From: Enterovibrio calviensis DSM 14347
Lineage (GTDB): Bacteria; Pseudomonadota; Gammaproteobacteria; Enterobacterales; Vibrionaceae
Reading direction: 5' to 3'
Length of the DNA stretch: 64,000 nucleotides
Assembly: GCF_000621165.1 (NCBI RefSeq)
Contig: NZ_JHZA01000017.1
Location: forward strand, 62,001-126,000
The notes beneath the pieces were generated by a model. That model had not been told where the DNA came from and did not search any database. It saw nothing but the letters and a program-made list of their open reading frames with translations. The translations under genes and the position numbers were made by a program. This document shows positions 1-9,557 of this stretch, one piece after another. How positions within the stretch are numbered: position 1 is the first letter of the stretch; each line of letters begins with the position of its first letter.

Positions 1-631
1 CTTCATCAAACCATTGGGCACCAAATGAGTTCGCCATGGTTGTGACAAATGCTGTGTTGTCACCCCAGCCTGGCTTACCACGGAGACAAATTCCGTAAAC
101 GCCGTTGTCTGGATCATGGATGGCAGCTGCAACGTCTTGGATATGTCCCCATGAGGCGCGATCAGGTACTGTCATGCCCGCTTTGTCGACTAAGTCTTTG
201 CGGTACATCACCATCGAGCTTTCACCATAAAATGGCACCGCAAACAGTTTGTTGTCTACCGAGAGGCCTGCGCGCATGGCAGGTAAAAGATCATCGACAT
301 CATAAGCATCGTCTGTTTCGATTTCTTTTAACCAACCTTTCTTGCCCCAGATTGGCGTTTCGTACATACCGATAGTCATCACGTCAAACTGCCCACCCTT
401 GGTGGCAATGTCAGTCGTGACGCGTTGGCGAAGTACACCTTCTTCCAGTGTTACCCAGTTGAGTTTTATATCGGGATTTTGTTTTTCGAACTCTTCGCTA
501 AGTTTCTGCATTTCAATCATGTGACCGTTGTTGACCGTTGCAATGGTCAACTCAGTCGCTGCGTATGCAGACATTGAGAAAGCGGTACAGCATGCAGCAA
601 AGGCAGTTAACGTTTTCCTTGTAGACAGCAT
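1..631 (-). CDS. Sugar/polyol ABC transporter substrate-binding protein (partial)
   Basis: The reading frame runs open off the left edge, so about 210 N-terminal residues are seen. The ATG at 631 follows GAGGAACT. A Sec signal peptide ends near the Ala-Tyr-Ala at residues 22-24. The mature part (TELTIATVNNGHMIEMQKLS, then FEKQNPDIKLNWVTLEEG and FDVMTIGMYETPIWGKKGWL) is typical of family-1 solute-binding proteins, closest by eye to the sorbitol/mannitol type (SmoE/MtlE). It should bind a sugar or sugar alcohol in the periplasm and deliver it to MalFG-type permeases, which would lie beyond the left edge. The substrate is an inference; the family is firm. Confidence 0.85.
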   Translation of the reverse strand, partial: MLSTRKTLTAFAACCTAFSMSAYAATELTIATVNNGHMIEMQKLSEEFEKQNPDIKLNWVTLEEGVLRQRVTTDIATKGGQFDVMTIGMYETPIWGKKGWLKEIETDDAYDVDDLLPAMRAGLSVDNKLFAVPFYGESSMVMYRKDLVDKAGMTVPDRASWGHIQDVAAAIHDPDNGVYGICLRGKPGWGDNTAFVTTMANSFGAQWFDE

Positions 632-818
632 TTTTAGTTCCTCATGGTTATTAAGATGAACATCGGTTGTTGTTAACATCTGTTTAACAATGTAAGTACA
701 AAAAAAGGCGCCTGTGAATAAAAGCAGTGAATAAAAGTACTTTTTAGTATGAGGAATGATGATTTTTTTACTTAGAAAGTGTGCATTGCAGCAGGTTTGA
801 CAGGTAAACAAGACACAG

Positions 819-842
819 TGCTGTCTGTTATATCAGACAGCA
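819..842. repeat. Perfect 9-bp inverted repeat
   Basis: TGCTGTCTG and CAGACAGCA are separated by six bases. The element lies just after the MscS gene and about 190 bp upstream of the binding-protein gene. No T-run follows on either strand, so it could be an operator for the transporter operon as easily as a weak terminator. Confidence 0.4.
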
Positions 843-864
843 TTGTGAGGTGTATTAGCGAGAA

Positions 865-1764
865 TTAGCAGTGAAGAGCGTTTGAATCGAGTTCAGATAG
901 GAGATCATCAGCGATCGCAACCGGAGCTTGTTTTAGAATTCGTTCGCAATAAAGCGTCATGAAATCTTCCCTGATCATCTGCTCTAATTCTGGCGCACGT
1001 TCGGTCGGGCAGAATAAGCGTATGTGAACTTGTGGGTCGCCAAGATCGGTTGATGTGACGTGGATATGAGGATCTGCACCGGGTAAATCCACACCAGCGT
1101 GACGCTCAATCATGTGGTTGTATCGTGTGGCGACTTCGTAGAAATCTTCACAATGATCGTCAATGCGTGCGAGCAAACTTGGGACCATTGGGTAGAGGTT
1201 TGCGGTCTCTTTTACGGTTATCTTAAATTCATGATAAACATAGCGTTTCATAAAGTTTAGGTTTTTCACTGGTGTCGTGAAAAACAAGCTGTTAGGAAAG
1301 GTGACGGTCTTGCCCGTGTAGGTGTAAGTGCCATGGTGAAGGTCAATCTCTTGAATTTTGGTTGCCATTAGATTGTGTTCGATCACTTCACCACACAGTG
1401 AGCCCACTTCAATCCATTCCCCTATCTGAAATGAGCGAGAACTTGCTCGTTGGATCGAACCTGTAAAGCAAAGAATGATTTCCTTTGAAGCCACGACAAC
1501 TGCGACTGCGATGGCGGTGAGTGACAATGCGAACTCGTTGATTTCTGATCGCCAAACCAAAAACATGACGATGAGAAGAATCGTAAAAGAGCCATTTTTT
1601 GTCTGTGATATCCATTTACGTTGCTCTTCACTAAGGAAGTTGGTCTCGCCCCATATGAGCTTGATCATGATGCGCCGAATGGTCCAGATAACGAAAATGA
1701 TCAGTAAGGTGAGGAGAAATTTGTGTTCAGTAAAGAACGTGATGAGCGACTGAAGTTGTTCCAC
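865..1764 (-). CDS. MscS-family small-conductance mechanosensitive channel
   Basis: 299 residues. Three hydrophobic segments lie at about 16-29, 59-71 and 78-98; the last is Ala/Val-rich and leads into the beta domain (SFQIGEWIEVGSLCGEVIEH, 111-130), where MscS proteins have their F-x-x-GD/E-x-V/I signature. The C-terminal half is the cytoplasmic alpha/beta cage. These channels open on membrane tension during hypo-osmotic shock and release solutes, which suits a marine cell storing osmolytes. It is shorter than the large MscK/MscM members and close to E. coli MscS in size. It is monocistronic as far as can be seen. Confidence 0.85.
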   Translation of the reverse strand: MEQLQSLITFFTEHKFLLTLLIIFVIWTIRRIMIKLIWGETNFLSEEQRKWISQTKNGSFTILLIVMFLVWRSEINEFALSLTAIAVAVVVASKEIILCFTGSIQRASSRSFQIGEWIEVGSLCGEVIEHNLMATKIQEIDLHHGTYTYTGKTVTFPNSLFFTTPVKNLNFMKRYVYHEFKITVKETANLYPMVPSLLARIDDHCEDFYEVATRYNHMIERHAGVDLPGADPHIHVTSTDLGDPQVHIRLFCPTERAPELEQMIREDFMTLYCERILKQAPVAIADDLLSELDSNALHC

Positions 1765-2195
1765 TGGCGTTTCCTGTTATACGAATATATTCAATAGGTA
1801 GAAACCTTTTTTGCCACACTACTGACTATATACTGTCTTATCAAGAGAGGGAGGCGACTGTTTTGAGATCAGCGTAATTACGCCTATATCCATGTAACCT
1901 GAATCCTGCATCTTCAGGTTACATGGGCATAGGTTGTCGCATTCAATTAGCGTGTTCACCGAAGGTTTGCGGTGAGAGAGAGCCATCTCCTTTTCCACTG
2001 TGTTTTCTGGGGGCATCGACTAGAAATAACTCAAAAGATATTCGGCATCAAACGGTTGCAAAGAAGCCTAATTACTGGGCGATCAGCGAACAAAAAATAA
2101 ACCATGAGAACTGCTGTATCTGACTTTATCAAATCCAAAACCTCTACCATTATTAAATAGAGACCATATGTCTTATTTTAGATTCTGGTGGCTTA
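1765..2195. other. Intergenic region between mscS-like and protease genes
   Basis: This divergent promoter region of about 430 bp contains the best copy of the palindromic intergenic repeat (1884-1931). I see no coding sequence. The small ORFs here have no ribosome-binding site or recognisable content. Confidence 0.5.
1884..1931. repeat. Palindromic intergenic repeat, copy 1
   Basis: Perfect 14-bp arms CCATGTAACCTGAA (1890-1903) and TTCAGGTTACATGG (1913-1926) flank tcctgcatc. It belongs to a repeat family seen throughout the window, with its core intact. Confidence 0.75.
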
Positions 2196-4877
2196 ATGAA
2201 GATACTCCGGTGCCAATGCTTGGTGATACTTTCAGCAATACTCTCCATTGAATCAGCCAACGGGACCGTGGTGGAATCAGTTAATGGTGATGCTTCTTTA
2301 TTGTCAGATGTGCAACAGGGGCGTTATTCAACACAACGTTCGTCTTTCTCGGGTTTCGTACCAACAGAAACCGTCGTGCTTCCTAACGGCAAAGTTAAGA
2401 CCAAACACCAACAATATTATCAAGGATTGCCTGTGCGAAAAGGGCGGGTAGTGTCTGACAAAGACATTAATGGCTTCTCGAACGCACGAGGTAAGCACGT
2501 TGTAGGACTGTCCCAGAATTTAACGAAGACATCGCCTTCTGTTAGCCATCATCGAGCAAAACAACTGCTAAAAAATCAGTATCCCACCTCCGCACCATAC
2601 AACAATATCGTCGTGCCAGAAGACGAGTCGAGTGAGCTATTTGTATGGCTTGATGAAAACAGCCAGCCCCATCTCGTGTATGAAGTGAGTTTTTTCATGC
2701 CAACGAGAAAACCCACTCGCCCTCATGCTTACATTGATGCTAAGACGGGCGAAATCTTGAAAATGTGGGAAGGTCTGGCGCACGCGTCTGATATCGGCGG
2801 CGGCCCTGGTGGCAATGAGAAAACTGGGCAATACGTTTTCGGTTCTGATTATGCAGGCTTTGCTGTTGATAAAGTGGGTACGACATGCACGATGGAAAAT
2901 GCCAACGTGAAAACCGTCAACTTAAACCATGGTACTTCTGGGTCGACGGCTTATTCCTATACGTGTAATGACGCGAGTAATACCAATTCATACAAAACCA
3001 TAAATGGTGCTTACTCTCCGCTTAATGACGCGCATTTCTTTGGCCAGTTAGTGTTTGATATGTATAACGATTGGCTAAGTATGTCACCGCTGACATTTCA
3101 GTTGGTCATGCGTGTTCACTACAGCAGTAACTATGAAAATGCTTTTTGGAATGGTTCTTCAATGACATTTGGCGACGGCTACAGCACCTTTTATCCCTTA
3201 GTGGATGTTAATGTGTCTGCACATGAAGTGAGCCACGGATTTACCAGCCAGAACTCGAATTTGATTTACTCGGGAATGTCGGGGGGCATCAATGAATCCT
3301 TCTCTGATATCGCGGGTGAAGCGGCCGAATATTTTTGGAAGGGCACCACTGACTGGGTTGTTGGTTCGGACATATTTAAAACTGGACTTGGATTGCGATA
3401 TTTTGTCACGCCATCGGATGACGGACGCTCCATTGATCATGCAAATGAATACTATTCGGGCATGGATGTTCATTACTCTAGCGGTGTATTTAATCGCGCT
3501 TTCTATCTCTTAGCGACAACCTCCGGATGGGATGTCCGAAAAGCGTTTGAAGCGTTTGCGTTTGCCAACAAACTTTATTGGGAGGCAGACTCAAATTTCG
3601 ATGATGGCGGCTGTGGAGTGGTGCGTGCTGCAAGTGACCTTGGCTATAACACGTCGGATGTTGTGAATGCGTTTCAGCAAGTCGGTGTCTATGCGTGTTT
3701 GGATGCTACCGAGTTAACTGATGAGGTCCCTGTGACAAACGTCAGTGGTGGCGCTGGTTCAGAAACGTCGTTTTATTTCTCGCTTCCGGTTAATACGGAT
3801 AGTGCCAGTGTGACGCTATCTGGGGGAACGGGCAACGCCAATATGTTTGTGAAATACAATGATTGGCCTTCGCCGTCTGACTATGACTGTGCGTCGACTG
3901 GGTCTGACAACAATGAGGTGTGTGATATCACCTTCCAAGGCAGCGGTGAATATAATGTATTGCTTGTTGGAGACACGAGCTTTACCGGCGCAACTATCGA
4001 GTTGGATGTCGTACTGACTCCGCCTCAAGCGTTGTCGATTGGCGACAGTATTTTGAACCTTGCGGGGACACGTGGTGACATGCTGTTCTACACGTTCACG
4101 ATGCCAGAAATTGGTAATGACGTACGCGTCAGTATCGCCAATGGGAATGGCGATGCCGATTTGTATGTGAATAAGGGGAGCGCGCCATCTCAATCAGACT
4201 ACGATTGCAGACCTTATTACTATGGCAATAATGAAACCTGCCAAGTTACAGGTGACGCTGGTGAAATTGTCTACATTATGCTCCATGGGTACAGTGATTA
4301 TTCTGGTGTGACGCTGTGGATCGAGCAGGGGAGTGTGGCGTTACCTCCAGAAGAACGCGCAGAGCCCATTGATCCAAATTCACCGATTGCCAACCTTCAA
4401 GGCTTGGAAGATGAAGCGATCTATTATTCTTTCACCGTTACGAGCTCGGGTGTGTTGGCGTCCAATCAATCATCATTAAGCGCAACCGCATTAAATGCAT
4501 CTGCACTCTCTACAAGCACAGTCACTGTCTCGTTATCAGGAGGGATAGGTGATGCCGATCTTTATGTTCGGGAAGGGGTAGTGCCAACAACGACTGAGTA
4601 TGATTGTCAGTCTAAGGGGAGCTCAAATCAGGAATCATGCTCACTATCTGGGATGAGCGCCGGCACCTACTATGTGATGATATATGGCTCAGAGGCTTTC
4701 GAAGACGCAACATTGTCAATGTCTGAGACAACGTCGACTCAGTCGACCGTCGATTCCGGTGGCGGAGGTGGTGGCAGAGCGCTAATACTTTCTTTACTGG
4801 GCGCTATCTGTTTATGCAGCAGACAGCACGCCAAGTCAGCTCGTAATTTTAGGTCGTCATTAACTTCATGCAGCTAG
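2196..4877 (+). CDS. Secreted M4 metalloprotease, vibriolysin-like, with PPC domains and GlyGly-CTERM
   Basis: 893 residues. A signal peptide (about 1-23) is followed by an FTP/PepSY propeptide (about 50-190) and a thermolysin-fold catalytic domain. The zinc motif HEVSH is at 343-347 and the third ligand is Glu367 in GINESFSD. After residue about 505 come three pre-peptidase C-terminal (PPC) beta domains, recognised by repeated GxGxADLYV and YDC segments. The end is a Gly6 linker, a hydrophobic stretch (ALILSLLGAICLC) and basic residues. This is a GlyGly-CTERM signal, expected to be cut by rhombosortase after type II secretion. The enzyme should degrade extracellular protein. It overlaps the convergent kinase gene by 4 bp. 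Confidence 0.93.
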   Translation: MKILRCQCLVILSAILSIESANGTVVESVNGDASLLSDVQQGRYSTQRSSFSGFVPTETVVLPNGKVKTKHQQYYQGLPVRKGRVVSDKDINGFSNARGKHVVGLSQNLTKTSPSVSHHRAKQLLKNQYPTSAPYNNIVVPEDESSELFVWLDENSQPHLVYEVSFFMPTRKPTRPHAYIDAKTGEILKMWEGLAHASDIGGGPGGNEKTGQYVFGSDYAGFAVDKVGTTCTMENANVKTVNLNHGTSGSTAYSYTCNDASNTNSYKTINGAYSPLNDAHFFGQLVFDMYNDWLSMSPLTFQLVMRVHYSSNYENAFWNGSSMTFGDGYSTFYPLVDVNVSAHEVSHGFTSQNSNLIYSGMSGGINESFSDIAGEAAEYFWKGTTDWVVGSDIFKTGLGLRYFVTPSDDGRSIDHANEYYSGMDVHYSSGVFNRAFYLLATTSGWDVRKAFEAFAFANKLYWEADSNFDDGGCGVVRAASDLGYNTSDVVNAFQQVGVYACLDATELTDEVPVTNVSGGAGSETSFYFSLPVNTDSASVTLSGGTGNANMFVKYNDWPSPSDYDCASTGSDNNEVCDITFQGSGEYNVLLVGDTSFTGATIELDVVLTPPQALSIGDSILNLAGTRGDMLFYTFTMPEIGNDVRVSIANGNGDADLYVNKGSAPSQSDYDCRPYYYGNNETCQVTGDAGEIVYIMLHGYSDYSGVTLWIEQGSVALPPEERAEPIDPNSPIANLQGLEDEAIYYSFTVTSSGVLASNQSSLSATALNASALSTSTVTVSLSGGIGDADLYVREGVVPTTTEYDCQSKGSSNQESCSLSGMSAGTYYVMIYGSEAFEDATLSMSETTSTQSTVDSGGGGGGRALILSLLGAICLCSRQHAKSARNFRSSLTSCS

Positions 4878-5476
4878 ATGGTTTCTGTGTCAGATTCTCT
4901 TTCCATTTTTGAAGACACAGATTTAAGGCTGGTATCGGCGCCTTTGAATCCTGAACTGTTTTTCAAACTACTCAATATTTTCTGTGCACTCGTCGATGGA
5001 GAGACAGACGTGGTATCTAACTCAAGATCGTAATGCATGCTCGCATGGACGTGAGGGAATTCGCTTTCGGCTAAACCAATGGCCCGATCACCGCGTTGAC
5101 GCTCACGTTCATTTGCCGTTTTCAACTCGCATTTCACGCCGATTAGACAGACGTCAAATTCAGACAATGCTTCAAGCATGTCGCGTTTTTCATCGTCAGG
5201 AATCCACGCATTATCAAGGATCAGTTTGCAACCGGCTTTTGCAAGTCCCTTTGCTGCTTGGTGATAACCGCGCACTAGAGTTGGATAGTCATATCCTTGG
5301 CGTGTAATGGCTTTTCCTTCCATCATCTTTTCGAGATCACTGGGTGGTAGTGCGTACAGTACGCTGTCTATGCTGAAGTTGAGATACTGCACGGGTAGCA
5401 TTTCAATCAGCTCTTTCGCGATACTGGTTTTGCCTGAACTACCTGTACCATTGAGCAGAATGATTTGTGGATACAT
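4874..5476 (-). CDS. Chloramphenicol phosphotransferase-like P-loop kinase
   Basis: 200 residues. A P-loop (NGTGSSGKTS, about 9-18) is followed by FSIDSVLYALPP and later ERERQRGDRAIGLAESEFPHVH, the layout of the CPT (PF07931) family related to small-molecule kinases. In the family, CPT phosphorylates chloramphenicol, but most genomic members have unknown substrates, so resistance should not be assumed. The C-terminal 30 residues are Ser/Lys-rich and probably disordered. The stop overlaps the end of the convergent protease gene. Confidence 0.75.
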   Translation of the reverse strand: MYPQIILLNGTGSSGKTSIAKELIEMLPVQYLNFSIDSVLYALPPSDLEKMMEGKAITRQGYDYPTLVRGYHQAAKGLAKAGCKLILDNAWIPDDEKRDMLEALSEFDVCLIGVKCELKTANERERQRGDRAIGLAESEFPHVHASMHYDLELDTTSVSPSTSAQKILSSLKNSSGFKGADTSLKSVSSKMERESDTETI

Positions 5477-5643
5477 GGCGTTTTAACCTAGCTGGAATGA
5501 CATGGGGTGATTTAAACACACAGATTTTTCAGGTGTATAGGTACGTCACAATCAATTGAATAGGGAGTCGCAAATTTCTTAGGAGAGCGCCGATTTTTTT
5601 GCACTTACTTCTAATTTCTCCTGCTTTTTGCTTCTTCTATTTT

Positions 5644-5680
5644 TACCCAAACAAACGGCAGAAGAAGGATTCAGCGAGCG
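5644..5680. repeat. Palindromic intergenic repeat, decayed half copy
   Basis: CCCAAACAAACGGCAG and GGATTCAGCGAGC resemble the left arm and loop of the copy at 7833-7892. It abuts the codA stop codon. Confidence 0.45.
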
Positions 5681-6964
5681 TTACTGGCGTTTGAACGTCA
5701 CGTTTTCTGTGGTATCGAAGTAAACGGATGTTACTGAAGGTTGGGTCTGCGCAATCACCTTGCCTAAACGAATGGAATACCTAACGGGCACTTGCCGACG
5801 AACGGCATCAAAGTCATTCTCTGCAGGCAGAATGATAAGGTTGCCAGGTTTGCCAACGTCGATCCCATAATTATCTTCGATGTTTAGCGTGCGTGCAGAA
5901 TGGTGACTGATCAGATCAAGAGATTGGTTGAGTTGGTCGTACCCCATGATTTGGCAGACATGAAGGCCCATATGTAGCACTTGCAACATATTCGCCGTGC
6001 CGAGTGGGTACCAAGGGTCAAAGACATCATCGTGACCAAAACACACATTGATGTTCGATGCCAGCATCTCTTTGACGCGAGTAATACCGCGACGCTTTGG
6101 GTAGTCATCAAAGCGACCTTGAAGGTGAATATTAACCAATGGATTCGCAACAAAGTTGATTTCAGACAGCTTCAGTAGCCGGAACAAACGCGAGGTATAA
6201 GCGCCATTGTATGAGTGCATCGCAGTGGTGTGGCTGGCAGTCACTTTATTGCCCATGTTGTATTTGTGTGCCAGCGCGGCCACGGTTTCGACGAAACGCG
6301 ATTGCTCATCGTCAATTTCATCGCAATGCACGTCAATGAGACGACCATATTGATGGGCTAATTCAAAGGCAAAATGCAGCGATTCAACGCCGTATTCTCG
6401 GGTGAATTCGAAGTGGGGAATTGCGCCTACAACATCGGCACCCAGTTTGACTGCTTCTTCTAGAATGGCTTTTCCATTCGGGTATGAAAGAATGCCTTCT
6501 TGTGGAAAGGCGACAATCTGAATATCAATCCATTGTTTCATCTCATCTCTCACTTCTAACATTGCTTTCAATGCTGTGAGCGTCGGGTCAGAGACATCAA
6601 CATGGGTTCGGACGTGTTGAACGCCGTTGGCAATTTGCCACGTAAGCGTCTGTTTAGCGCGTACCTTTACGTCTTCACTCGATAGCGTTGCCTTTCGCTC
6701 TGACCATCGCTCAATACCTTCAAACAGGGTGCCAGAAATGTTCCAGCTGGGTTCGCCTGCAGTTTGGGTTGTGTCTAAATGAATATGAGGTTCACAAAAA
6801 GGAGGGAGAGCTAGACCGCCTTCAGCGTCAATCGTCTCAATATGTGATTCAACATCGATATCATTGGTGTCGATGGCGGAGATCACTCCCTTCTTTATCA
6901 ATATGTTGGACGGAGAGTTTTGGCCTCGAATGACGGCATTGGTAATAAGCAAATCAGTTGTCAT
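5681..6964 (-). CDS. codA: Cytosine deaminase
   Basis: 427 residues, the same length as E. coli CodA as I recall it, and nearly collinear with it. Diagnostic blocks are [77 protein letters not shown] and [19 protein letters not shown]. These carry the metal-binding His/Asp residues and the catalytic Glu of this amidohydrolase. It hydrolyses cytosine to uracil and ammonia for pyrimidine salvage in the cytoplasm. The usual partner, the permease codB, is not adjacent, so cytosine must enter by another carrier or come from internal turnover. Confidence 0.97.
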   Translation of the reverse strand: MTTDLLITNAVIRGQNSPSNILIKKGVISAIDTNDIDVESHIETIDAEGGLALPPFCEPHIHLDTTQTAGEPSWNISGTLFEGIERWSERKATLSSEDVKVRAKQTLTWQIANGVQHVRTHVDVSDPTLTALKAMLEVRDEMKQWIDIQIVAFPQEGILSYPNGKAILEEAVKLGADVVGAIPHFEFTREYGVESLHFAFELAHQYGRLIDVHCDEIDDEQSRFVETVAALAHKYNMGNKVTASHTTAMHSYNGAYTSRLFRLLKLSEINFVANPLVNIHLQGRFDDYPKRRGITRVKEMLASNINVCFGHDDVFDPWYPLGTANMLQVLHMGLHVCQIMGYDQLNQSLDLISHHSARTLNIEDNYGIDVGKPGNLIILPAENDFDAVRRQVPVRYSIRLGKVIAQTQPSVTSVYFDTTENVTFKRQ

Positions 6965-7020
6965 TAAGCAATCTTCCCTGTCATTGAATATTCACCGATC
7001 TTCTAGGGTGAAGCATTAAG

Positions 7021-7545
7021 CTACTTGGGTATAGGCGGAAACTCTTCGAACATTTCTTTAACCTGTTCTTTTATTAACGCGTTTTTACTCGAAGGCGTCA
7101 TTCTATCCGTTAGCTTTCTTTTCGATACTGCTCGCCAAATCACTTGATTGGACATTGGATCTACCATTTCAACAACGAGTTGTCCGTAGCTTCGTTCTTC
7201 ATAGCGTGTTGGCGTTTCATAGCCCATCCCGAATCGTCGTGAGCCATAACCAAAACGAACGGATGAGCCAAAAGCGACATTCTCGGTTTTGGGTTCTATA
7301 AAGTAACGAACGTTCACGTTTGGCTCGCTGTCAGTTTCAGTGAGTCCCATTGCCGCTAGCTCCGCACTCACCGCTTGCTTCACACGTCCATCGTCAAGCG
7401 ATGAAGGGCTTGAACCTTCGGGGCCAACAATCTCGTATGACTGAATGTCATTGTACGCATACTGTTGATCATAATCGGTATAAACATTTTTTGCGCATCC
7501 TACTAATGTCAGCATGAAAAAGAGTGAAATCAGACGTAAGTACAT
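7021..7545 (-). CDS. DUF4136 family lipoprotein
   Basis: 174 residues. A lipobox (LVGC) places the lipidated Cys at residue 17, so the protein should be membrane-anchored in the envelope. The mature domain (DYDQQYAYNDIQSYEI, NVRYFIEPK, RYEERSYGQLVVEMVD, VIWRAVSKRKLTD) matches the DUF4136 pattern of a small beta-rich domain. Its function is unknown. It lies 56 bp upstream of codA on the same strand, but no functional link is evident. Confidence 0.8.
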   Translation of the reverse strand: MYLRLISLFFMLTLVGCAKNVYTDYDQQYAYNDIQSYEIVGPEGSSPSSLDDGRVKQAVSAELAAMGLTETDSEPNVNVRYFIEPKTENVAFGSSVRFGYGSRRFGMGYETPTRYEERSYGQLVVEMVDPMSNQVIWRAVSKRKLTDRMTPSSKNALIKEQVKEMFEEFPPIPK

Positions 7546-7901
7546 AGTGTTCTCTCAGGTTCAGTGAAATCTTTGCTTCGCAAGTGCGAGGTTGCTAAGC
7601 ATGAGCGGTCTTCGCTTTGGGGGCGTGTCAGTGTCCTATCAAGCTTTATACTTCTTAGGATGGACGCTCACGTTAACATTTCGAATATTAACGTGACTTG
7701 AATAAGACCACCAAAACCCTGAAAAAGTTGCCAGAGAGTGCGTGATATTCAGCTGAGGGCAAATAGGAAAATTTCGACGATCGATGCATAGATACTCGCG
7801 TATTTACGCTTTGGGAAAGAAAGGATGGAATGTATACCCAAGCAATCTGAAGATGCTCGCTGAATCCTGCATCTTCAGGTTGTTTAAGTATAGTGCTTTG
7901 A
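7546..7901. other. Intergenic region with a repeat
   Basis: About 355 bp with no credible gene. It holds the upstream region of the DUF4136 gene and a full repeat copy at 7833-7892. Confidence 0.5.
7833..7892. repeat. Palindromic intergenic repeat, full-length copy
   Basis: A 60-bp element. It begins TATACCCAAGCAATCTGAAG and ends CTTCAGGTTGTTTAAGTATA, and the loop contains CTGAATCCTG. It is the longest intact copy and was used to define the family ends. Confidence 0.75.
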
Positions 7902-8564
7902 TTAAGCCTTGCTGGTGAGTGAAAGTGCTTTTTTGGTCATAGGATGTGTAGGAGCGAGTTTTTGCATGTTTTGGGCCCACATCTTGGCCATGTCGTTCTC
8001 TTTCATGTCTAGAGCTGCTTCAACTGCACCAATATGTATCCATGCTTGTGGTCCAAAAGGATAGTTTTGCAAATGTTCAGAAGCCATCATGTGTTTCAAC
8101 ATCTCATAGCCACGTTCTTTTTGATGGAGGTGCTCGGGGCTATTGACGAATGTAATGGCGGCAATTGAACGAATGAATATACCTTCGTTAAGTCCATAAT
8201 ATGGCTTGGAATAAGAATCTATGCTCAATAGCATTAGCGATTTATTGAGATTTTCAAAGCCAAGCTCAATGTATTCCTTTTGTTTCCAAGGGAACCAAGA
8301 ATCTCGCGCCTTCATGCTTAGCGTGCTGCCATAGTATGCGGTGAGTAGCGGATCGTTGGGGTATTGTCTCAATAGGCTAGCGACAGAGGTAAGAACAACT
8401 TCTCTCGCTTTACTCTCGCCAGAGGATGCGTCGATAAAAAAGTCTTGCAGTGTTCTAGGAGCAGGGTCGGCGTTGACCTGCGCGAACCAAATGGGAAAGA
8501 TGCTGGTTAGTACAACGATAGCGAGGATCAGTGACCGACCAAATAGATTGTTTTTAAAGGTCAT
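7902..8564 (-). CDS. Exported TPR-like protein of unknown function
   Basis: About 220 residues from ATG 8564, which has GGAG 8 bp upstream; an in-frame TTG 15 codons earlier is less likely. A signal peptide (about 1-30, ILAIVVLTSIFPIWFAQVNA) precedes helical repeats such as LLTAYYGSTLSMKARDSW, LGFENLNKSLMLL and PQAWIHIGAVEAALDMKEND, which resemble tetratricopeptide helices. It follows the LytS/LytTR gene pair on the same strand after a gap of about 240 bp, so it may be a target or simply a neighbour. I do not recognise a family. Confidence 0.65.
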   Translation of the reverse strand: MTFKNNLFGRSLILAIVVLTSIFPIWFAQVNADPAPRTLQDFFIDASSGESKAREVVLTSVASLLRQYPNDPLLTAYYGSTLSMKARDSWFPWKQKEYIELGFENLNKSLMLLSIDSYSKPYYGLNEGIFIRSIAAITFVNSPEHLHQKERGYEMLKHMMASEHLQNYPFGPQAWIHIGAVEAALDMKENDMAKMWAQNMQKLAPTHPMTKKALSLTSKA

Positions 8565-8807
8565 ATCCTTGACTCCATTAATATATCGTTGGCTTCTGAT
8601 TAGTACCAAGTGTGTTCAACATGCTTGGTCAGTAAGGTTACTTTATCGCCAGTTGTGATATTGAAAAGGGCTGTGCGACAAACGGTGAATCTTTGCGATG
8701 AATGGTAATTGCCTGTCTTATCACTTAGATAAATGCCCTTAAGGCCCAGAAGCAAAGGACATCTTGCTGGTGGGCATTAGCATCAAGGTAAGGGTATCGG
8801 TCTTTAG

Positions 8808-9557
8808 TTACATTTGTTTGAATAGGGTATTGGCATTGCGGCTGACAGGCAGTTTGATATTGCTGTTGTTGAGCTCAACAACCATTTTTCCAGTGATATC
8901 TCGAGAAACGCGATTGATTGAAGAGACCCTAACGACAATTGAGCGGTGTATTTGCCAAAAAGTGTTATTGCACAGACTATTGGATAGACTCTTTAGCGGT
9001 GTTCGAATGATATATTCGCCGTCTTCTGTGACCACAGTTACGTATTTGTCTTCGGCTTTAAAGTATTCGACATCATCAACATGAATGAGGTGAATATCTT
9101 CACCCTTGGCGGCTTTTAGCCAAGTTAAAGGCGTTTCTTTTTTTACTTGTACTTGCGCCAGAATGCTGAGCAAATCGTCACGATTTAGAGATTGCTCTTG
9201 CTGATTGGCAAGTCGCTCACATGTCTTTTGCAATCGAGCTTTGTCGATGGGTTTAACGAGGTAGTCTACCGCGCCTTGCTCGAAGGCCTCGATGGCATAG
9301 TGGTCGTAAGCGGTGACAAAAATGATATGGGGTAGCACATTTAGATCATTAATGATGCTAGCGACCTCTAGGCCATTTAGCCCTGGCATTCTAATGTCTA
9401 AAAATACCACATCGGGTTTGAGTGCTTTGATTTTTTCAACTGCATCAATCCCGTCCTTAGCACTGGCAACCACATCAATAGATGAGCTGAGTTCACCTAG
9501 TAATTTACTTAAATGATGACGCAGTAACGGTTCATCATCAGCTATCACTGCTCGCAT
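8808..9557 (-). CDS. LytTR-family response regulator
   Basis: 249 residues. The receiver domain (about 1-120) has acidic residues DDE at 7-9, the phospho-acceptor Asp54 in VVFLDIRMPG, and KP at the end of the domain. A LytTR DNA-binding domain follows (about 145-245: LIHVDDVEYFKAEDKYVTV, TFWQIHRSIVVRVSSINRV). Such regulators (BtsR/YehT, YpdB, LytR) bind imperfect direct repeats as dimers. The gene overlaps the kinase gene upstream by 13 bp, so the pair is translationally coupled. Confidence 0.93.
   Translation of the reverse strand: MRAVIADDEPLLRHHLSKLLGELSSSIDVVASAKDGIDAVEKIKALKPDVVFLDIRMPGLNGLEVASIINDLNVLPHIIFVTAYDHYAIEAFEQGAVDYLVKPIDKARLQKTCERLANQQEQSLNRDDLLSILAQVQVKKETPLTWLKAAKGEDIHLIHVDDVEYFKAEDKYVTVVTEDGEYIIRTPLKSLSNSLCNNTFWQIHRSIVVRVSSINRVSRDITGKMVVELNNSNIKLPVSRNANTLFKQM

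Noticed and set aside
819-842. Inverted repeat as a terminator of the MscS gene
   Set aside because: No T-run on the minus strand; kept only as a repeat of unknown role.
4874-5476. Chloramphenicol resistance gene
   Set aside because: The fold fits the CPT family, but genomic members usually have other or unknown substrates; resistance is not supported by the sequence alone.
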